DNA of 6,162 nucleotides from a bacterium (GTDB taxonomy: Bacteria > Vulcanimicrobiota > Vulcanimicrobiia > Vulcanimicrobiales > Vulcanimicrobiaceae): the NCBI GenBank assembly GCA_021807065.1, contig JAKAPO010000155.1, positions 1 to 6,162 on the forward strand, given 5' to 3'. Under the pieces are notes generated by a model that saw nothing but the letters and a program-made list of their open reading frames with translations, ran no database searches and had not been told where the DNA came from. This document shows, in pieces, positions 5,601 to 6,162 of this stretch (the first letter of the stretch is position 1; each line of letters opens with the position of its first letter). The translations under genes were made by a program, and so were the position numbers.

Positions 5601-6162
5601 TATGCCGGAGCCACTTCGCCGAATCCCGTAACGGACGGCGGTGTCTGTGGAAGCGTGAATGGTGACGGAAGCGTCAACACGATCGTCAACCCGTACTACA
5701 ACATGGCCTCTCAGCCGTTGCTCGATCCGAACGGTTGGTACGCACCGGCAGACACCGGCCTGTCGCCGACGAGCAATCCGTCGACGACCTACTTCGACTC
5801 GCCATGGACCGGCACGGTGATCCTCAACTTCCGGGCGAACAAGCTGGCCATTACGCCCAGCTTCCAGTTCGTCGAGGGTTCGTCGTATGGCGGCCCGATG
5901 GACGTAACGGGAGTCGATCCCAGAACGTGCAGCGCCACTCAAGCAGCTGACGGGGTCGTCCCGCCGCTCTCCCCGACCGCAAACAACTGCGATTGGGTCA
6001 GCATCACCCAGCCCGCGTTCTCGAACGCCGCCGGGGTGCTATACATCCCCAACCCGCAGACCGGAAGATTTGCGACTCCGGGACAGTACCGGGATCCTAG
6101 CCTCATTAGTGGCAATCTCGGGATTACGTACGATGTCTCGCCGAAACTGCGGCTCTCGCTGA
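2679..6162 (+). CDS. TonB-dependent outer-membrane receptor with carboxypeptidase-regulatory-like domain, 3' end beyond window
   Basis: I read an open frame of 1161 codons to the right edge. Residues 1-29 are a signal peptide (basic 'SRTLRH', hydrophobic core, 'ALA' before G30). Residues about 33-112 are a carboxypeptidase-regulatory-like beta-sandwich (GIAGYVHDDAGAPVAGATV, TTDASGHFVFLTLAPDTYSV). Residues about 113-145 form a hinge, and about 146-252 the TonB plug, with 'VYIRGEQS', 'YEYDGIPVN' and 'LQELQVYTGGAPASNSSAGT' followed by 'GFINEVIKTGTY'. From about 258 on it is a beta-barrel with alternating strands and long loops. 'GNLGITYDVSPKLRLSL' at 1145-1161 looks like the penultimate barrel strands, so only a short C-terminal piece is missing. 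The family imports large or scarce substrates across the outer membrane using TonB energy; the substrate here cannot be told. I see no clear TonB box. The mature part shown has 16 cysteines, all in the barrel region. A good Shine-Dalgarno precedes ATG 2679. Placement behind a membrane-bound regulator suggests controlled expression. Confidence 0.92.
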   Translation, partial: MCTSRTLRHAVAAALFTVAFLLQGTWALAGVTGGIAGYVHDDAGAPVAGATVRAVSPSETATATTDASGHFVFLTLAPDTYSVTVTKDGYQTVAQSGLTVLADQTQTISIVTPRVLKVIATARTSAAALVKPGVGADVYNVNATQSEAAAALGAGAQLNQAYSAISAVPGVNETNGGAAAGWNFSGVYIRGEQSFFTSYEYDGIPVNRAFDNYNGSTESNLGLQELQVYTGGAPASNSSAGTSGFINEVIKTGTYPGYASLTAGVAALAFYHGLSFEAGGATPDRNFTYYVGIRGYDQQFRYFDQQNGAGLETPGQPFAGYGYAGIFCTYTATCPAAIGFNTNGVGDRSLCTLGTLMPSQPNHDPAYGTGSSGCWDYFLGSYGGQSGIVDREDVINLHLGIPRRDGQRDDIQLLWSASMMQSSFYNSPSDAGGYGPLTLDETTFGYVAPTCAPTPQAPQGICAGNYPKYWDAYVYNLPFGTNIAGHTPIWYYQPSSPTNRPAYAQLPLNARDTIYNDMGAIKLQWTHPFSDNAYVRTFVYSMYSDWLQAGPNDVWDAYINGLGPGYVGVASDYELPTHTAGGEIQLADQINDQNLIQLTGNYVTARTTRWYNTGYLATNSPIGYIAKSGSGYNCYDPTTGAQVLCVPGGSYQSNSVAGPTGTAPCPSPACAAGAYWGTLWNGSANGSYNTVEPKFAFVSLTDEWRPSDRWVIDAGLRYDNYTYDLANGNTPWTQFYASIIAQDVCVNSVGTVYSYPLPPGQAPPAPVHYTTVCPGGYHHPPFTGASPPAYTISDWSADGAITYEAGPDTVLRLSVGRHTEPPISASVQYLAYSGNELNVWNATLPLGFLSPFHAIPEMSSGQYDFSWEQHIPGTRVSFKISPFYDHIGAYQEQSFIGANFVTQAPVGQFRSYGVEAALTVGDFSQNGIAAMVSATYLNSAVQYQPFFGVNQIVTTNSAIAAFNALTRAGGGQPCYAGATSPNPVTDGGVCGSVNGDGSVNTIVNPYYNMASQPLLDPNGWYAPADTGLSPTSNPSTTYFDSPWTGTVILNFRANKLAITPSFQFVEGSSYGGPMDVTGVDPRTCSATQAADGVVPPLSPTANNCDWVSITQPAFSNAAGVLYIPNPQTGRFATPGQYRDPSLISGNLGITYDVSPKLRLSL

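Noticed and set aside
5646..5680. 'VNGDGSVN' in the receptor, resembling a dockerin/EF-hand-like calcium loop
   Set aside because: Only one partial motif is present, with no second repeat and missing acidic positions. It lies in a loop of the barrel and is better read as a Gly/Asn-rich loop.
5319..5942. 207-codon minus-strand open frame
   Set aside because: Antisense to the receptor barrel, Arg/Val/Asp-rich, no recognisable domain or start signal.

Overview
The window is about 60% GC by eye. It shows parts of a Gram-negative (diderm) accessory locus: a secreted periplasmic-type protein, an inner-membrane transcription regulator and a large TonB-dependent outer-membrane receptor. The style of all three proteins resembles what I recall from Candidatus Eremiobacterota/Vulcanimicrobiota (WPS-2): a LolA-like secreted protein with a Thr/Ala/Pro-rich start, a CadC-like winged-helix/TPR regulator, and a receptor with a carboxypeptidase-regulatory-like domain and the hinge pattern 'VKPGVGADVYNVNATQ'. 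Acidobacteriota is the main alternative. The assignment rests on protein style only; no rRNA or other marker gene is present.

Layout. Positions 851 to 1 (minus strand) hold a secreted LolA/LolB-like protein that runs off the left edge. Positions 848-1007 form a compact divergent control region. It contains three perfect copies of a 13-bp repeat that carry start codons for the minus gene, and a possible 28-codon leader with a good Shine-Dalgarno on the plus strand. Positions 1008-2426 (plus) encode a CadC/ToxR-type membrane regulator: cytoplasmic winged helix, one transmembrane segment and a periplasmic TPR domain. Positions 2427-2678 are intergenic, with a long near-perfect hairpin and then the Shine-Dalgarno of the next gene. 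Positions 2679-6162 (plus) encode a TonB-dependent receptor of at least 1161 residues, cut by the right edge.

Working model (inference). The regulator sits between an outer-membrane transporter and a periplasmic protein, so it may sense something in the periplasm and control one or both neighbours without a sigma/anti-sigma relay. Its only two cysteines form a periplasmic CPSC motif, which makes redox sensing a testable idea. Both divergent genes lack a clear Shine-Dalgarno, and each start codon overlaps the stop of a small upstream reading frame (ATGA), suggesting translational coupling on both sides of the control region.

I found no rRNA, tRNA, CRISPR array, insertion sequence or attachment site. 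The many other long open frames, including 444 codons antisense to the receptor, look like GC-driven shadows.
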